DNA of 64,000 nt from JBFMCC01 sp037445635 (GTDB taxonomy: Bacteria; Chloroflexota; Anaerolineae; Anaerolineales; Villigracilaceae): contig JBBIKC010000001.1 in the NCBI GenBank assembly GCA_037445635.1, forward strand, positions 124,001 to 188,000, given 5' to 3'. Below are positions 61,671 through 64,000 of this stretch, piece after piece. The position numbers and the translations under genes were made by a program. The notes under the pieces were generated by a model, which was given only the letters and a program-made list of their open reading frames with translations, ran no database searches and was not told the origin of the DNA. Each line of letters opens with the position of its first letter. Positions within the stretch are counted from its first letter, which is position 1.

Positions 61671-63560
61671 ATGCGCGTCATCGGCACCGCAGGCCACGTA
61701 GACCACGGCAAATCCACCCTCATCGCCGCCCTCACCGGCGTCCATCCCGACCGCCTCAAGGAGGAGCAGGCGCGCGAGATGACCATCGAACTCGGCTTCG
61801 GATGGCTCACGCTTCCCAACGGCGAAGAGGTGGGCATCGTGGATGTGCCCGGTCACCGCGACTTCATCGAGAACATGCTGGCTGGCGTGGGCGGCATTGA
61901 CGCCGCCCTGCTCGTCATCGCCGCAGACGAGGGCGTCATGCCCCAGACGCGCGAACACCTCGCCATCCTCGACCTGCTCCAGATTCCCGCGGGGTTGATC
62001 GTTCTGACAAAGACAGACCTCGCATCAGACTCAGGGTGGCTCGATCTCGTTGAAACGGACATCCGCGCGGCTGTGGCCGATACCGTTATGCAGGAGGCGC
62101 CGATCATCCGCGTCTCCGCCAAAGACAAAACAGGACTCGATGAACTCGTCCGCGCGCTCGCCACACTGCTCGAATCCAAACCCGCCCGCCCCGACCTCGG
62201 ACGCCCGCGCCTGCCCATTGACCGCGTCTTCACCATGAGCGGATTCGGCACCGTCGTCACAGGCACGCTTAGCGACGGTGCGCTTTCCCTCGGCGACGAA
62301 GTGGAGATTTTGCCAGGCGGTTCGAGAGGACGCGTGCGCGGCCTCCAAACGCACAAGAAAAAAGAGGAAAGAGCCACGCCTGGCTCTCGAACAGCGGTTA
62401 ACGTTTCTGGAATCGCCGCCGAACAAATCCAGCGCGGCGACGTGCTCGTCCATCCGAATCAATATCAGGCCGTCCGCCGCCTCGACGCGCGCTTTCGCCT
62501 GTTGAAAGACGCCTCCGCTCCGCTGAAACATTCCAGCGAAGTCAAATTCTTCGTCGGCGCGAGCGAGACCATTGCAACGGTCAGGTTGCTGGGAACAGAA
62601 GAGATCGCGCCCGGCGCGGAAGGTTGGATTCAACTCGAACTGCGCGAGCCCGTCGTAACCGTGCGCGGCGACCGATACATCCTGCGGCGCCCCTCACCCG
62701 CAGAAACCCTCGGCGGCGGCGTCATCGTGGATCACCAGCCCAAGGGCCGTCACAAACGCTTCGACGAAACTGTGCTCAAGTCGCTGGGGTCGCTGGCGCA
62801 AGGCTCGCCCGCGGACGTCCTGCTCGAAGCCGCGCTGGCGCTCGGTCCCGCGACGATCAAGGATGTGATCGCCCGCTCGCGGTTGGAGGCCGAATCCGCC
62901 AAGTCCGCGTTGGACGAACTACTGGGAAACGGGCAATTAACGAACCTGGACGGCGGCCCGTTGACCGCGGACAGTCTGGTAATGACCGCGGCGCAATGGC
63001 AATCGCTTCAAGGCAGAGCCCTGCAAATCGTGAGCGAGTATCACAAGTCATATCCGCTTCGCAAGGGAATCCCGCGCGAGGAACTGAAGAGCAAATTGAA
63101 ACTGCAACCGCGAGTGTTCAACACAGTCGTGTCTCGTGTTATCAATCAGAACCGGTTAATGGAAAACGGATCATTCATCGCGTTGCCGTCCCACGAGGTG
63201 ACTTTCGATGGGACGAGTCAGGCCAAAGTCGAGGCGCTGATGCGAAAATTCGCCGCGAGTCCGTACGGCCCACCCTCGGTCAAGGAATGTCAGGCGGAGG
63301 TCGGCGAGGAGGTCTTCAACGCGTTGATCGAATTGGGACAGTTGATCACCGTCGCGCAGGATGTCGTTTTTCGCAGGAGCGATTATGATGCGATGGTGAC
63401 GAAAGTCAAGGCGGCCATCATCCAAAACGGACAGATCACCCTGGCCGAAGCGCGCGACCTGTTCAACACCAGCCGCAAGTACGTGCAGGCATTGCTGGAG
63501 CATTTGGATGCAATCGGTATCACGATGCGCGACGGCGATTTTAGAAAGCTGAGAAAGTAA
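61671..63560 (+). CDS. selB: Selenocysteine-specific elongation factor SelB
   Basis: A 629-residue translation factor that brings Sec-tRNA to UGA codons marked by a SECIS. GTPase motifs are GHVDHGKSTL (G1), the G2 region with DRLKEEQAREMTIELGFGW, DVPGHRDFIENMLAG (G3) and TKTDL (G4); the sequence around ADEGVMPQTREHLAIL is specific to SelB versus EF-Tu. Domains II and III follow (RVFTMSGFGTVVTGTLSDGA), then the C-terminal winged helices (about 370-629) that bind SECIS RNA, ending GDFRKLRK. ATG 61671 is chosen; the frame runs upstream into repeat sequence. selA, selC and selD are not in the window. Confidence 0.95.
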   Translation: MRVIGTAGHVDHGKSTLIAALTGVHPDRLKEEQAREMTIELGFGWLTLPNGEEVGIVDVPGHRDFIENMLAGVGGIDAALLVIAADEGVMPQTREHLAILDLLQIPAGLIVLTKTDLASDSGWLDLVETDIRAAVADTVMQEAPIIRVSAKDKTGLDELVRALATLLESKPARPDLGRPRLPIDRVFTMSGFGTVVTGTLSDGALSLGDEVEILPGGSRGRVRGLQTHKKKEERATPGSRTAVNVSGIAAEQIQRGDVLVHPNQYQAVRRLDARFRLLKDASAPLKHSSEVKFFVGASETIATVRLLGTEEIAPGAEGWIQLELREPVVTVRGDRYILRRPSPAETLGGGVIVDHQPKGRHKRFDETVLKSLGSLAQGSPADVLLEAALALGPATIKDVIARSRLEAESAKSALDELLGNGQLTNLDGGPLTADSLVMTAAQWQSLQGRALQIVSEYHKSYPLRKGIPREELKSKLKLQPRVFNTVVSRVINQNRLMENGSFIALPSHEVTFDGTSQAKVEALMRKFAASPYGPPSVKECQAEVGEEVFNALIELGQLITVAQDVVFRRSDYDAMVTKVKAAIIQNGQITLAEARDLFNTSRKYVQALLEHLDAIGITMRDGDFRKLRK

Positions 63561-63626
63561 GGGCACAGCAGAACGACAAACCGCCGAGGTTTTCCCCTAC
63601 CCGCTGCGCCCCAACAGGAGACAAAC

Positions 63627-64000
63627 ATGTGCGGACGCTTTACCTTAACCGTTGACCCTGCCGAACTCAAACAGGCTTTTGCCGATTACACCTTCCCGGC
63701 ACAGTTCGCGCCGCGCTTCAATATCGCGCCCGCGCAGCCCATCCTCGCCATACCCAATGACGGAAAGAACGCGGCCGATTTCTTCGTGTGGGGACTCATC
63801 CCAAAATGGGCCAAGGACCCGTCCATCGGCAGCCGCCTCATCAATGCCCGCGCCGAGACGTTAGCCGAGAAGCCGTCCTTCCGCGGCGGCTTCAAATATA
63901 AACGCTGTCTCATCCCCGCCGACGGCTTCTACGAATGGAAGTCCCAGCCCGGAGCGAAAACCAAGACGCCTTATTTCATCCACATGAAAGACCGCCAGCC
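63627..64000 (+). CDS. SOS response-associated peptidase YedK/HMCES family (partial)
   Basis: The first 124 residues of a SRAP protein, cut by the window end. It starts MCGRFTLTVDP, where the Cys2 exposed after Met removal links covalently to abasic sites in single-stranded DNA. FNIAPAQPILAI, FVWGLIPKWAKDP, LINARAETLAEKPSFR and RCLIPADGFYEWK are the other family blocks, including the catalytic Glu/Asn region. AGGAG lies before the ATG. Confidence 0.95.
   Translation, partial: MCGRFTLTVDPAELKQAFADYTFPAQFAPRFNIAPAQPILAIPNDGKNAADFFVWGLIPKWAKDPSIGSRLINARAETLAEKPSFRGGFKYKRCLIPADGFYEWKSQPGAKTKTPYFIHMKDRQ

Overview
The window looks like a chromosomal segment of a member of the Chloroflexota, most likely class Anaerolineae. 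This is inferred from GC-rich coding, the many lipoproteins whose lipobox Cys is followed by Thr/Pro-rich linkers (6420, 9456, 35668, 36823, 44291, 48417, 55376), a DUF3048 lipoprotein, a Flp-type pilin, and a mixture of short-leader and Shine-Dalgarno starts. No rRNA, tRNA, CRISPR array, phage or insertion sequence was recognised. Dispersed palindromic repeats are common, and several lie inside genes.

Region 1 (1-9.4 kb): a GNAT acetyltransferase and an ATP-grasp ligase; a peptidase-S51-like protein carrying a CysRS C-terminal tail; a family 5 uracil-DNA glycosylase coupled to a peroxiredoxin-like gene whose reading frame contains an in-frame UGA, interpreted as selenocysteine; a patatin; queA; two secreted or lipid-anchored proteins; DUF2905; and ruvB. 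Region 2 (9.4-17.3 kb): two divergent ABC export loci of MacB/LolD/DevC type, one of them with a peroxiredoxin-like gene. Region 3 (17.3-24.3 kb): a Tad/Flp-like group (CpaE-like protein broken by a frameshift, Flp-type pilin with a lectin-like domain, a carboxypeptidase-regulatory-domain protein) next to a phosphorelay cluster (REC-GGDEF, hybrid kinase, Hpt).

Region 4 (24.3-33.2 kb): an F420-type nitroreductase and radical SAM pair, upp, DUF1801, an ICMT-like methyltransferase, OsmC, TlpA, a zinc ribbon, a cNMP-binding protein, a LiaF-like three-gene membrane operon, and hypE. Region 5 (33.2-42.1 kb): a UvrD-like helicase, an alpha/beta hydrolase, a lipoprotein, pckA, an aminotransferase behind a possible attenuator, fabD and rpmF. 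Region 6 (42.2-49.3 kb): a tightly overlapping run (SpoIIE-type phosphatase, RCK protein with a degenerate pore, P-loop protein, M1 peptidase), then secD-secF and a GH114-like lipoprotein. Region 7 (49.5-56.6 kb): ADP-forming acyl-CoA synthetase, DUF1330, MOSC, a small membrane protein, polysaccharide deacetylase, D-cysteine desulfhydrase-like enzyme, zinc-ribbon membrane protein and DUF3048. Region 8 (56.7-64 kb): three membrane genes resembling complex I/Mrp antiporter subunits, a coiled-coil protein, selB and the start of a YedK/HMCES gene.

The most notable link is between selB at 61.7 kb and the UGA-containing peroxiredoxin at 3.2-3.7 kb, which has a SECIS-like hairpin directly after the UGA. 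Together they indicate that this organism makes selenoproteins. hypE suggests that it also matures a [NiFe] hydrogenase encoded elsewhere.
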